Assembly: GCA_035456465.1 (NCBI GenBank)
Contig: DATIDD010000077.1
Location: forward strand, 62,001 to 126,000
Source: DATHTC01 sp035456465
GTDB lineage: Bacteria; Actinomycetota; Thermoleophilia; Gaiellales; Gaiellaceae
Length of the DNA: 64,000 nucleotides
Direction: 5' to 3'
Shown: in pieces, positions 9,431-17,926 of the stretch
Position numbering within the stretch: the first letter of the stretch is position 1
Layout: every line of letters starts with the position of its first letter
Made by a program: the position numbers and the translations under genes
The notes under the pieces: model-generated
Databases searched by the model: none
Seen by the model: the letters and a program-made list of their open reading frames with translations, nothing else
Told to the model about the DNA's origin: nothing

Positions 9431-10630
9431 CTACCTTCCCCTCTTGAGCAGCGTTCGGCGGCGCGACGGCTCGTCGGTCGTGACGACGTCACCGAGCAAC
9501 TCGTGGCGCGCACTCAGGAAGTGATCGGCGAGGGCTCCGAACGCGCGCGCCGCCCCCGACTTCGGCTCGGCCTCGACGATGACCTTGCCGCTCGTGATCG
9601 CGCGAGGAATGGCGCGATCGCTCGGGACGAGGACATCCGGATCGCGCTCGAGCAGACGGCGGACGTCAGCCTGGCTGATCCCGACGTGCGTGTCGGCCCG
9701 GTTCAGGACGAGTGTCGCGTCCTCCGGGTCGTACCCCATCTGCTGGAGCGTCTGGAAGCCGATCTTCGTGTCCTTGAGCGACAGCGCGTCGAGCATGCCG
9801 ACGACGCAGAGGTGCGTCGAGGAGTCGATCGCGGCGATGACCTCCGGCGAGAAGGCCGGCGGCGTGTCCACGATCACGAACTCGTACCGCGTCCGGAGGA
9901 TCGAGAAGAGCTTCCGCAGGAACGTCGTGTCGACGGCGGCCGCCTGGTCCGGGCGGCTCGGAGCGAGCAGCACGCGCGCTCCCGAGTCATGCTCGACCGT
10001 GAAGGTGTCGATCTTGTCGCCGTCGATCGACCCGCCGGCCGTCGCGAGGTCGTAGATCGTCCGGTCGGGTCGCAGGCCGAGCGCGAGCCCGACGTCGCCG
10101 AACTGGAGGTCGATGTCGAGGACGATCGGACGGGCGCCCTTGCGGGCGAGTGCGACGGCCAGGTTGCAGGCCGTCAGCGTCTTCCCCGTCCCGCCCTTCG
10201 GGCCCAGGACGGTGATCATCGGTCCCGCGACCTCGCCGTCGTGCGAGCCGCGGCGACGCGCGAGCACCTTCTCGAACGCGAACGCGAGCTGCTCGGACGT
10301 CTGCGGGAGGGCGATGAGGTCCTCCGCCCCCGCCTCGAACGCAGACTCCATGAACCCGTTCGGGCTCCCCTGGTAGAGGACGACGATCGGGCACGACGGG
10401 GCCCTGTCTGCCACCTCGCGGATGACGCCGAGCGCCGAGTCGCCGTACGAGCCACAGCCGACGACGACCAGGTCGGGATGCGTCTCCTCGAGGAGCTCGC
10501 GAACCCGGTCGACGGCGTCTCGAAGCTCGGCGACACGGACCGGCGCGGTGGCCGGGAGCGCGTCACGGATCAGTGCGCCCGAGACGTCGTCCGCGAGCAG
10601 CGCGAGGAGACGCCTGCCGGAAAGGTTCAC
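9431..10630 (-). CDS. tadZ: TadZ/CpaE-type localisation ATPase
   Basis: A 399-residue protein with an N-terminal receiver-like domain (about 1-125, lacking a clear phospho-acceptor: the sequence reads PDLVVVGCGSYG) and a MinD/ParA-type ATPase domain with the deviant Walker A GPKGGTGKT at 143-151, VLDIDLQFGDVGLALGL and FVIVDTPPAF. TadZ/CpaE proteins mark the cell site where the Tad machine is built. It overlaps the cpaB stop by 4 bases. The short basic C-terminal tail (SRRRTLLKRGR) could contact the membrane or DNA (inference). Confidence 0.93.
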   Translation of the reverse strand: MNLSGRRLLALLADDVSGALIRDALPATAPVRVAELRDAVDRVRELLEETHPDLVVVGCGSYGDSALGVIREVADRAPSCPIVVLYQGSPNGFMESAFEAGAEDLIALPQTSEQLAFAFEKVLARRRGSHDGEVAGPMITVLGPKGGTGKTLTACNLAVALARKGARPIVLDIDLQFGDVGLALGLRPDRTIYDLATAGGSIDGDKIDTFTVEHDSGARVLLAPSRPDQAAAVDTTFLRKLFSILRTRYEFVIVDTPPAFSPEVIAAIDSSTHLCVVGMLDALSLKDTKIGFQTLQQMGYDPEDATLVLNRADTHVGISQADVRRLLERDPDVLVPSDRAIPRAITSGKVIVEAEPKSGAARAFGALADHFLSARHELLGDVVTTDEPSRRRTLLKRGR

Positions 10631-11427
10631 GAGCGGCCTCCGAACGAGCGCATCACGTTCACGGGCCGGACGCCGAGGAGCAGCGTCTCGACGGTGACGA
10701 TCGACGGCGGATTCGCCTTCGCTCCCGCGCTCGGACGCAGCGCGAGCCAGATCTTGCCGTTGTCGGACGCGAACGCCAGGTTCGCAGCCTGCTCGTCCGT
10801 CACCTTCAGCTGGACGTTCGTCGCGCCGGACCCCGTGAGACCCCCGCTCTTGCCCGCGCCCACGCCGAGCACCTGGATGTCGGCCATGATCCGCTTGAGG
10901 ACGGCGCGGGACTGGCCGCCGGAGACCGGCGTTCCGTCGGCCCTCAGGGGCACGACGTTGAACCCGGCAAAGATGTCGACGCGGTCGCCGGCCGCGATGT
11001 CGCCGATCAGGCCGTGCGCGGCGTCGAGCGGGATCGAGACGACCCGCTGTACCTCTGTGAGCGACGCCGCGAGCGCGTCGTTCGACGACGCGAAGTCGGC
11101 CGCGGTCAACTGCGCACCGGGGTAGATGTCGCGTGCGGCGACCCGGCCGCGAAGGCTCGAGGGGTCGCTGAACGCGCCCTCGAGGAGCTGGCCCTCGCGG
11201 ATCGTCGTCGCGGTGTAGAGCCCCTTCGACGCGATGACGTCGCCGGCCGATCCCTTGTGGATCGTGTGGCGCGCGACCAGGACGGTCACGGGCGCGCCCT
11301 GCGTCTCCAGCGTGGTGCGGTAGCGGTCGACGTAGACCAGGATCATGGCGCCGGCCAGGAGCGCGGCGATCGCCGCGACGAGAACCGTGCCTCGCCGCGT
11401 CGAGATCAGTCGTTGTGCGAGTTCCAT
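10627..11427 (-). CDS. cpaB: Flp pilus assembly protein CpaB/RcpC
   Basis: A 266-residue CpaB homologue: a single membrane helix near the N terminus (about 16-35), an SAF-like domain (VTVLVARHTIHKGSAGDVI, then GRVAARDIYPGAQLTAADF) and an RcpC-type C-terminal region (VSIPLDAAHGLIGDIAAGDRVDIF). In Tad systems CpaB lies in the envelope and helps build the export channel; in actinobacteria without an outer membrane its exact role is less clear. A GGAGGA-like ribosome site lies just before ATG 11427, and the gene follows tadG by 13 bases. Confidence 0.9.
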   Translation of the reverse strand: MELAQRLISTRRGTVLVAAIAALLAGAMILVYVDRYRTTLETQGAPVTVLVARHTIHKGSAGDVIASKGLYTATTIREGQLLEGAFSDPSSLRGRVAARDIYPGAQLTAADFASSNDALAASLTEVQRVVSIPLDAAHGLIGDIAAGDRVDIFAGFNVVPLRADGTPVSGGQSRAVLKRIMADIQVLGVGAGKSGGLTGSGATNVQLKVTDEQAANLAFASDNGKIWLALRPSAGAKANPPSIVTVETLLLGVRPVNVMRSFGGRS

Positions 11428-11440
11428 CTCGTGCTCCTCC

Positions 11441-13381
11441 TTATCGCGTCAGGACGCCGATGCAGGGTGTGATCGAATCGAAGTCGCAGAGCTCGTCGCT
11501 CGGCACGACGTTCTCCAGCGGGAAGAACTTGATGAAGTGCCCACGGACGTAGGCGCCTCGGTTGTTCGGGACGGGATCCTGGTTGGGGTCGACGCCCTCG
11601 CAGGGGTCGTTGCTGTACCCCGTGACGTAGAAGTAGCCGAAGTCGATGACGGGTACGCGGTCGCTGCCCGTGCCGTCGAAGGTGCCGAGCGGGGTCACGA
11701 TCAGGGGCAGCGCCCGGCGGTCCTCGGGGTTCGCGTCGTAGTCGAATCCAGTGCCGCGCCTCCAGTTGACGGGGCCGGCGGAGCACGTGCCTCCGGTCGA
11801 GCTCCCGAAGATGCGCTCGTTCAGGCCCTGGCGGATCTGCCCCACAGACGCGCCGAGCTGCAGGTTGACGCAGGGGAGCGACTGGTTGTCGACGTACCAG
11901 ACGTTCCACAGGGCGCTTGCGTTGCCGTAGGGGCACGCCAGGCCGGGGTTCTTGATGTAGAACGGCGAGCACCCCTGGGCCAGCTCGTCCCTGATCGTCG
12001 AGAGGTCCCGGTCGCAGTCGAGCGACTGGTTCTGGCTCGCCGAGCCGCCGGTGCTCTTGAACATGCGCAGGTAGATCGGCGGGTCCGCGGGCCCGGAGAG
12101 CAGCAGGTTGCCCAGCGTCTGGATCCGGACCTCGAGCGTCTGCGAGCCGGTCTCCTGCGTGTTCGCGCCCGCGCTGCCGCCCTCGGCGACCTGCACGAGC
12201 TGAAGCGGCCCCGGCTCGCCGACGACGGCGGTGTGGACGACGCCGAAGGACTTGTCGCCGCCGGCGCCGCTGTTCCAGCCGAGGCTGATCGGGTGCGGGC
12301 CGGCGCCGGCGAGCGGAATCCCGCCCGTCACGGTCCAGCGGATCACCCCGGTGCCGAGGCCCGACGGCGAGAGGTCGTACTTCGTGTTCTTGCCGTCGAC
12401 CTTCGCCCAGACCCGCGTCGCCCCCGTGACCGGGGTCAGCGGTCCGAGGTCGACGTCGGCCTGGAGCCCGGCGGCGCAGTCGTCCTCGGCGTAGTAGGCG
12501 TCCGGGACGCAGCTCCCCGGCAGGATCCACACGTCCTTCACCGTGGGCGCGGGCGTCGCGGGGTCCCAGCCGCGGACGTGATCCGTGTCGTAGCACTCCG
12601 TGTAGAGCTGCCCGCACGGGAGGCCCGGGTTCGTCGAGCCGACGAGCCGGATCCGCACCATGATGTCGCCGACGGGGACAGGCACCGTCGTCGTGCCCGT
12701 CCAGCTCTGCCTGTTGGCGACGACCGCGCCCTTCGTCAGCTGGACCGACGCGATCTCGGTTCCGCCCGCGTCCAGGAAGTGCGCGAAGGCGTACTGCGGG
12801 CGCACGTCCGGGACGGCCAGGGGCAGAAGGCCCTTCATCTCGTTGATCGCCTTGAGCTCGACGCGGGAGTGCGCGTTGACCTCGCCGAGCGGGAGGAAGC
12901 TGAACAGGCGCGGGATCGTCGTCTCCGTCGCCTTCACGTCGAACATCTGCGGTTCCGCGCACGGATCGCCCGGGATCGTGTCCGGGTCGTCGGGGTGGTC
13001 GCTCCCGATCGGGTACGCCTGCGAGTTGTAGACCCTCTGCACCGTGCCGCTGTACGAGACACCCGAGCCCGTCGTGTCGGTTCCGACCTGCGGGTTGAAC
13101 GCGCCGGCCGTGAAGCCGCCGAACTTGTCGGCCACCGCCTGCATGTCGGCAAGCGCGCCGCCGCCGGCGACGCAGAGCCCGAACCGCTGTCCGGCCGCGA
13201 ACGCGGCTGCGTCCGTCTGCAGCTGCAGGTGACGGCGGTGCGTGTACCAGTTGCCGACGTGCAGGCTGCCCGTGACGAGCAGGGCGAAGGCGCCCATGAC
13301 GATCGCGACCACGATCATCACGCCGCCGCGCTCGTCGGTCACGGACGCGGCGTGGATCCGGCGCAGGAGCATGCTCAGCAT
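11441..13381 (-). CDS. tadG: TadG-like Flp pilus assembly protein
   Basis: A 646-residue secreted or membrane-anchored protein. The N terminus carries ERGGVMIVVAIVMGAFALL, a TadE/TadG-type pseudopilin-like helix, then the typical NWYTHRRHLQLQTDAAAFAAGQ segment of TadG. The remaining 580 residues form a large cysteine-containing outer domain rich in G, P, D and T. Start ATG 13381 overlaps the TGA of the upstream tadE (13375-13377), which excludes a longer open frame that runs back through tadE. TadG proteins are minor components associated with pilus assembly. The large domain could be an adhesin or a pilus tip piece (inference). Confidence 0.85.
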   Translation of the reverse strand: MLSMLLRRIHAASVTDERGGVMIVVAIVMGAFALLVTGSLHVGNWYTHRRHLQLQTDAAAFAAGQRFGLCVAGGGALADMQAVADKFGGFTAGAFNPQVGTDTTGSGVSYSGTVQRVYNSQAYPIGSDHPDDPDTIPGDPCAEPQMFDVKATETTIPRLFSFLPLGEVNAHSRVELKAINEMKGLLPLAVPDVRPQYAFAHFLDAGGTEIASVQLTKGAVVANRQSWTGTTTVPVPVGDIMVRIRLVGSTNPGLPCGQLYTECYDTDHVRGWDPATPAPTVKDVWILPGSCVPDAYYAEDDCAAGLQADVDLGPLTPVTGATRVWAKVDGKNTKYDLSPSGLGTGVIRWTVTGGIPLAGAGPHPISLGWNSGAGGDKSFGVVHTAVVGEPGPLQLVQVAEGGSAGANTQETGSQTLEVRIQTLGNLLLSGPADPPIYLRMFKSTGGSASQNQSLDCDRDLSTIRDELAQGCSPFYIKNPGLACPYGNASALWNVWYVDNQSLPCVNLQLGASVGQIRQGLNERIFGSSTGGTCSAGPVNWRRGTGFDYDANPEDRRALPLIVTPLGTFDGTGSDRVPVIDFGYFYVTGYSNDPCEGVDPNQDPVPNNRGAYVRGHFIKFFPLENVVPSDELCDFDSITPCIGVLTR

Positions 13382-13938
13382 GTCCCGGTCTCCGCGATGT
13401 TCGTCACCGTGCGCTCGACGCGCATCGTCGCCTTGCCACGGATCTTCAGGTCGGGAAGGAAGAACGGCAGCTTGTAGGTGCGGCAGACGTACACCGTCGC
13501 GGCGCTCCCCGGCTTGGGTGCAGCCAGGACGCCGCCCGACGAGCTGGGAACGTCCTCGAGGTCGACGCGCACGACGAGGCTCGCGTCCGGGCCACCGAGC
13601 GTCCAGACCTGCCGCTTCAGGTAGTTCTCGAACGTGAGGCCCCCCGGGAATGCGGGGCCGGAGTTGACGACGACGAGGCGGGCTCCCTCGTTTGCCACCT
13701 GCGTCGCGTTGTTCCAGTAGAAGAGCACCTTCCCCGCCCCGAACAGCGCGAGGGCGAGGATCACGATCAGCGGCAGCACGAGCGCGAACTCGACTACCGA
13801 CTGGCCGCGTTCGTCGGCAAGCGACGGGCGCGCATTGCGCACCCGTCGCTCGCCGGCGACGTACAGCGGGCGCTCGCCCACCGGAGCGAGGAGCCCCCGC
13901 CGCACGCGGCCGCACTGGTCTCGCCTCAGGTTCGACAT
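13375..13938 (-). CDS. tadE: TadE-like minor pseudopilin
   Basis: A 187-residue pseudopilin. A 45-residue basic leader precedes the prepilin peptidase site RG/QSVVEFALVLPLIVIL, with glutamate at mature position 5 as in all type IV-like pilins. A membrane helix follows, then a soluble domain with VANEGARLVVV and paired cysteines (VYVCRTYK, GTC at the end). It would be cleaved by the peptidase encoded at 14464 and joined to the pilus base. ATG 13938 is used; a shorter start is possible within the basic leader. Confidence 0.87.
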   Translation of the reverse strand: MSNLRRDQCGRVRRGLLAPVGERPLYVAGERRVRNARPSLADERGQSVVEFALVLPLIVILALALFGAGKVLFYWNNATQVANEGARLVVVNSGPAFPGGLTFENYLKRQVWTLGGPDASLVVRVDLEDVPSSSGGVLAAPKPGSAATVYVCRTYKLPFFLPDLKIRGKATMRVERTVTNIAETGTC

Positions 13939-13962
13939 CGGCGTGACCGGCTCGCCTTCCGC

Positions 13963-14178
13963 CTAGAAGCCCGGAAGCGCGTCGAGGTCGTCGCCGACCT
14001 TCGTGATGAAGCCCGAGATACGAGCCTTGAGCAGGATCAGGATCGCGCCGAGGGCGATCGCAACGAACGCGAGCACGAGGGCGTACTCGGTGACCGTCTG
14101 CCCGTCCTGCCGCTTGAGCGACTCGCGAACGTCAGCGGTCTGCAGCCGCCCGAGCGCCCACTGGACCCAACCGTACAT
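13963..14178 (-). CDS. flp: Flp-type major pilin
   Basis: A 71-residue Flp pilin, first gene of the minus-strand Tad operon. Cleavage is expected between G26 and Q27 in DGQTVTEYALVLAFVA, with E31 at mature position 5 and tyrosine beside it, as in Flp pilins. One hydrophobic helix (about 32-51) and a short charged tail ending in DDLDALPGF follow. I choose ATG 14178 because a strong GGAGGT site lies 6 bases upstream; an ATG eight codons earlier would bury that site in coding sequence. The mature subunit of about 45 residues would polymerise into the pilus fibre. Confidence 0.93.
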   Translation of the reverse strand: MYGWVQWALGRLQTADVRESLKRQDGQTVTEYALVLAFVAIALGAILILLKARISGFITKVGDDLDALPGF

Positions 14179-14184
14179 CCACCC

Positions 14185-14190
14185 ACCTCC
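14185..14190 (-). promoter_or_regulatory. Ribosome binding site of flp
   Basis: GGAGGT on the minus strand, 6 bases before ATG 14178. It decides the start of the pilin against the longer in-frame ATG at 14202. Confidence 0.7.
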
Positions 14191-14463
14191 ATCGAACTGC
14201 ACCCGACGACGGCGTCAGAGCCGACGTCCTGTCGATTGGGATGCAAGCCCGGACCGGGGGCGCGCCCAACGCGCGAAGGAGCGGGCGCAGCCACACCTTC
14301 GGGCGGATCACGTTCGGGCGTCGCGGCGGCGCGGCGCTCCGCTCGGCTGTCGACCCGCCGAAAGGCTGGAGCGGACCACCCGATTCGGGTCGCGCGGTCG
14401 CCCCCCACGCGTGCGACGCTCGGGACGTTGAGCTCGCCCGAGGCAACTGCAACCGCGTTCGAG

Positions 14464-15003
14464 GTGCCACGCCGCCCCTCGGTTGCGGCGCCCGTGAGGC
14501 CCGATCACGCGATCGTCGCGGGCATCGTCGGCGTCGCGGCCGCCGTGGCGCTGATCCACGGTGTCGGCCTCTCGCCTTGGAGCGCGGCCGCGGCGCCGAC
14601 TGCCGCGATCCTCGTCTGGCTGGCGGCGATCGACCTCGAGACGCGGCTCATCCCGAACCGGATCGTTCTGCCGACGACGATCGCGCTCGTCGCCGTGGCG
14701 GTCGCGATCGATCCGGGATTCGGCATCGGTCGGGCGGCCGCCGCGCTCGCGGTGACCGCGGCGCTGCTGGTGCCGGTCGCCGTGCGACCGGGCGGCCTCG
14801 GGATGGGCGACGTGAAGCTCGGCGCGCTGCTCGGCGCGCTCCTCGGAGCGGCGGTCGTCGAGGCGCTGCTGATCGGGTTCGGGCTCGCGGGGCTGGTCGG
14901 GCTCGTGCTCGTCGCGGCCCGCGGCAGGATCGCGCTGAGGACGCAGCTGCCGCTCGCGCCGTTCCTCGCCGTGGGCGGAATCGTCGCGCTCCTCGCCGCG
15001 TGA
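14464..15003 (+). CDS. tadV: Prepilin peptidase (TadV/CpaA type)
   Basis: A type IV prepilin peptidase of about 179 residues, an aspartate protease of the membrane that cleaves Flp and TadE-like leaders. Both catalytic motifs are present: D57 in LAAIDLETRLIPN and D116 in GLGMGDVKLG. Five or six helices are predicted, and the N-terminal methylase domain of larger enzymes is absent, as usual for TadV. The start is uncertain: GTG 14464 is chosen, but GTG 14491 or TTG 14428 are possible. It is divergent from the pilin operon and overlaps the next gene by GTGA. Confidence 0.9.
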   Translation: MPRRPSVAAPVRPDHAIVAGIVGVAAAVALIHGVGLSPWSAAAAPTAAILVWLAAIDLETRLIPNRIVLPTTIALVAVAVAIDPGFGIGRAAAALAVTAALLVPVAVRPGGLGMGDVKLGALLGALLGAAVVEALLIGFGLAGLVGLVLVAARGRIALRTQLPLAPFLAVGGIVALLAA

Positions 15004-15383
15004 GCCGCGGCACCGAGCCACGCATCTCGATCGTCACCGCGGACGGGTTCGTCCTCTGCCACGAGTGTCGTGTCGCCGACTCCTTCTGGTCGCGGCTCCG
15101 CGGGCTCCTCGGGACGACACCGCTGCGCGCGGGCGAGGGCCTCTTCATCCCGCGGACGAGCTCGATCCACACGCACTTCATGAGGTACCCGATCGACGTC
15201 GTGTTCGTCGACGCGGAGGGGTGTGTCCGGAAGATCGCCCGCGACCTGCGACCGTGGCGAGTTGCGAGCTGCCGCGGCGCGCACGACGTCGTCGAGGTCC
15301 CGGGCGGTCGCTGCGACGAGCTCGGTCTCGCGGAGGACGCCGTGCTCGTCCAGAGCGCTCGGGGCGTCTGCCTATCCGGCTAA
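15000..15383 (+). CDS. DUF192 family protein
   Basis: A 127-residue DUF192 (PF02643) protein beginning at GTG 15000 inside the peptidase stop. Typical family features are DSFWSRLRGLLGTTPLRAGEGLFI, the SIHTHFMRYPIDVVFVD segment and VVEVPGGRCDELGL. The family is widespread and usually small or secreted; its biochemical role is not established. Association with Tad peptidase genes is common in actinobacteria to my knowledge, so it may take part in pilin maturation (inference). Confidence 0.88.
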   Translation: MSRGTEPRISIVTADGFVLCHECRVADSFWSRLRGLLGTTPLRAGEGLFIPRTSSIHTHFMRYPIDVVFVDAEGCVRKIARDLRPWRVASCRGAHDVVEVPGGRCDELGLAEDAVLVQSARGVCLSG

Positions 15384-15441
15384 CCGAGCCTAGTCCTTCG
15401 AGTCGCAGACGTGCCGGGGCCGCCCGCGAGAATCAGCGTCG

Positions 15442-15666
15442 ATGCGCCTCACCGTCAACGACTCCGCCGCCATCCCCGCCCTGCTCGCCGCGCTGCGCGA
15501 CGCGGGGTGCGCCGCCGACCACGCCGGGCCGAACTCCGTCGAGGTGCTCTGCGCGCCGCTGCCGACCTCCACCGACGTGCGCGTCGCCGTCGTGGAGCTG
15601 ACCTTCTTCGCCCGCGTGTGGGAGGCCGCGAACCCGGGCCTCCGCATCAGCCTGGCGCCGGCCTAG
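15442..15666 (+). CDS. Small hypothetical protein
   Basis: A 74-residue soluble protein of unknown function (begins MRLTVNDSAAIPALLAALRD; contains VRVAVVELTFFARVWEAANPG). Alternating hydrophobic pattern and ordinary composition favour a real alpha/beta protein. Its TAG stop overlaps the TAG of the response regulator on the other strand: the palindrome CTAG (15663-15666) supplies both stops. Confidence 0.6.
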   Translation: MRLTVNDSAAIPALLAALRDAGCAADHAGPNSVEVLCAPLPTSTDVRVAVVELTFFARVWEAANPGLRISLAPA

Positions 15667-16304
15667 GCGGCCTTGGCCTCGACCGGCGTCGCCACGAGCG
15701 CTCGGTCGTGCGCGATCCGGATCGCTTCCGTCCGCGTGGAGGCGCCGAGCTTGCGGTAGATGTTGCGGAGGTGGAACTTGACCGTCTGGTCGCTGATCCA
15801 CAGCTCCTGCGCGATCTCCCGGTTCGAGCGCCCGAGCGAGAGCTGCTCGAGCACGGCGAGCTCCTTCTCCGAGAGCCCGCCGCGCGGCGCCCCCTCGTCC
15901 ACGCCGAGGCTGCTGCGGGTGAACGCGCTCGGCTCCATCGCCTGCCGGATGGCCGAGGCGAGGTCGATCGGGTTGATGCGCTTGAGCACGTACGCGGCGG
16001 CGCCGCGCGCGAGGGCCGCCCGGATCAGCTCGGGGTCGTCGGCCCCGGAGAAGATCACGACGGCGGTCTTCGGGTGCAGGCGTCGGAGCGTCTCGAGGCA
16101 CGCGAGGCCGTCGACGTCCGGGAGACGGAGGTCGAGCAGGACGACGTCCGGGTCGAGCTCGGCCACGCGCTGGAGCGCCTGCGCCCCGGTCTCGGCCTCG
16201 CCGACGACGTCGATCCCCTCCGCGTCACCGAGGATCGCGCAGACCGCCTCGCGCATGAGCGCGTGGTCGTCGACAACGAGGATGTTCAGATTCAGGGGCC
16301 GCAT
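15663..16304 (-). CDS. LuxR/NarL-family response regulator
   Basis: A 213-residue regulator. Receiver domain: D12-D13, phospho-acceptor D58 in VVLLDLRLP and K108 in YVLKRINPIDL. LuxR helix-turn-helix in the last 65 residues (LSEKELAVLEQLSLGRSN, then QTVKFHLRNIYRKLG). I choose ATG 16304; the open frame runs 49 codons further upstream but that part has no domain character. Close paralogue of 454-1101. No kinase is adjacent; it may share a kinase with the other regulator. Confidence 0.93.
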   Translation of the reverse strand: MRPLNLNILVVDDHALMREAVCAILGDAEGIDVVGEAETGAQALQRVAELDPDVVLLDLRLPDVDGLACLETLRRLHPKTAVVIFSGADDPELIRAALARGAAAYVLKRINPIDLASAIRQAMEPSAFTRSSLGVDEGAPRGGLSEKELAVLEQLSLGRSNREIAQELWISDQTVKFHLRNIYRKLGASTRTEAIRIAHDRALVATPVEAKAA

Positions 16305-16449
16305 TCCTGAAGTACCTCGATCATGACCGCACGCGGATGCCTGCCGTATCCCCCGAAGTGGTGAGCCGCGCCCAACCCCGTTCGTTCGGTCAGTCGCGCA
16401 CCTCCCTGCGGACGGTGAACGCCGAGCCCCGGCGCGATTGAATCCCGGC

Positions 16450-16665
16450 ATGGGAGTGGACGTGAAGCGGCTGACCGCGCCGCCGGATCCGCGGGCCGCC
16501 GAGGAGGAGCTCGTCGTGAGCTGGCGATTCGAGGTGCTGTTCCGCGCCGGCTACACGCGCAACCAGGCGCTCAGGCTCGCCCGCCACGGCGCCGACCTGC
16601 ACCTCGCGGCGAGGCTCCTCGAGCAGGGCTGCCCGGTCGAGACGGCCCTGGAGATCCTGCTGTGA
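16450..16665 (+). CDS. Small protein, GCP-motif family (copy 1)
   Basis: A 71-residue helical protein of unknown function. The pattern SWRFEVLFRAGYTRNQALRL, ADLHLAARLLEQGCP, and ETALEIL is shared in order with the protein at 25769-25990 (GWRRDELARSGF, DPHLLIELVERGCP, LALRIA). ATG 16450 is chosen over a TTG four codons upstream. Stop overlaps the next gene (GTGA), so the pair is coupled to a three-helix membrane protein. It is divergent from the response regulator. Confidence 0.7.
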   Translation: MGVDVKRLTAPPDPRAAEEELVVSWRFEVLFRAGYTRNQALRLARHGADLHLAARLLEQGCPVETALEILL

Positions 16666-16967
16666 ACGGGGCGGCGACCTTCGCGCTCGCCGTCGCCGTC
16701 GGGGCCGCGGTGCTCGCGCTGTGGCTCGACGCCAGGTTCCCGGCGCTGGCGCCGGAGGGACTCCCGCGCCGGCTGCTCGCGCTCGGCGTGGGCTGCGTCG
16801 TGATGCAGGGCGCGCCGACGCTCTTCGCCGGCGTCCTCGGCACCGGGCTCCAGCCGACACTGCGCTCGCTCGCGGCGCTCGGCGTCCTGCTGCCGGCCCT
16901 GACGATCGGGTTCCTCACCGCAGTCTGGCTGCTGCGCTCGCTCCAGGGCCTCGGCGCGATGCGCTGA
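16662..16967 (+). CDS. Three-helix membrane protein, RFP family (copy 3)
   Basis: A 101-residue membrane protein with three helices: WLDARFPALAPEG after helix 1 and LPALTIGFLTAVWLLRSL in helix 3, matching the copies at 2888 and 4896. GTG 16662 overlaps the upstream stop. It ends 7 bases before the stop of the convergent PfkB gene. Confidence 0.75.
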   Translation: MNGAATFALAVAVGAAVLALWLDARFPALAPEGLPRRLLALGVGCVVMQGAPTLFAGVLGTGLQPTLRSLAALGVLLPALTIGFLTAVWLLRSLQGLGAMR

Positions 16968-16974
16968 CTGCGGG

Positions 16975-17826
16975 CTACCCCGCCGCGGCCGTAGGGATCC
17001 CGGAACGACCGTCGAGCGCCTCGCACGAGCGGGCGGCGCAGCGGTTCGCGAATGCGAGCGCGTCGCGCAGCGTGTCGGCGTCGGGCGCCGCGTCGCCGAC
17101 GAGCCGCGCGAGCAGGGCGCCGTGGAACACGTCGCCGGCGCCGAGCGTGCTCACGACGTCGACGGCGAAGCCGGGCGCCTCGATCACCTCGCCGGCGGCG
17201 GTGTAGGCGACGCTTCCCTCCGCGCCGCGCGTGACGACGACGAGCGCGGCGCCGGCGTCGAGCGCGCCGGCAGGGCTGCCGAACCGCTCGCGCAGCGCCG
17301 ACTCGGTCGGCGCGTACAGCGCGACGTCCCGCAGGTCGAGCCCCTCGATCGGGATGCCGCCGTCGACCGACAGCCGGACCCGTCCGCGCAGCCCGCCGAC
17401 TGCCGCGTAGCCCGTCTGGTCGACGTGCACCCACGACGCGCCGAGACACAGCTCCTGTGCGCGGGGGCCGAGCTCGAGAGGGGGGAGGCCGGTGCCGAGG
17501 AAGGCGGCGATCGCGCGTGTCCCGCCGCCGACGAGGATCGCGCTCTGCGGCGACCGCGCTCCGGGGACGACGGCGAGCTCGCCGATCTCGACGCCTTCCC
17601 GCTCGAGCCCGTCCGCGATCGCTCGACCGGCATCGTCGTCGCCGACGCTGCCGACGAACGCGGTGCGGACGCCGAGGCGGGCGAGCGTCACCGCCGCGGT
17701 GGCCGCGGGGCCGCCTCCCGTCACCACGACGTCGGAGGCGAACACGAGCTCGTCGGCGGCGGGGTGCCGCGGGACCGCCGCGATCGTGTCCAGCGTGGCG
17801 AGCCCGACGCAGACGACGGCCGTCAT
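16975..17826 (-). CDS. PfkB-family carbohydrate kinase
   Basis: A 283-residue ribokinase-like sugar kinase. Both PfkB signatures are visible: the N-terminal GGGPAATAAVTLARLG at about 37-52, and the C-terminal anion-hole/catalytic motif STLGAGDVFHGALLA at about 226-240 with catalytic D232. It would phosphorylate a sugar or nucleoside using ATP; the substrate cannot be read from the sequence. Start ATG 17826 fits the usual MTAVVCVGLATLD beginning; the frame continues upstream without homology. Confidence 0.9.
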   Translation of the reverse strand: MTAVVCVGLATLDTIAAVPRHPAADELVFASDVVVTGGGPAATAAVTLARLGVRTAFVGSVGDDDAGRAIADGLEREGVEIGELAVVPGARSPQSAILVGGGTRAIAAFLGTGLPPLELGPRAQELCLGASWVHVDQTGYAAVGGLRGRVRLSVDGGIPIEGLDLRDVALYAPTESALRERFGSPAGALDAGAALVVVTRGAEGSVAYTAAGEVIEAPGFAVDVVSTLGAGDVFHGALLARLVGDAAPDADTLRDALAFANRCAARSCEALDGRSGIPTAAAG

Positions 17827-17926
17827 CGCCCGCAGACCGTATCCCCCGCACGCCCGCCGGCGCGTCTCAGGCGCTTCCAAGGAACGATCGGCAAGCTGTT
17901 CGCGTCCCAGGCGGCGGAGGCGAGGC

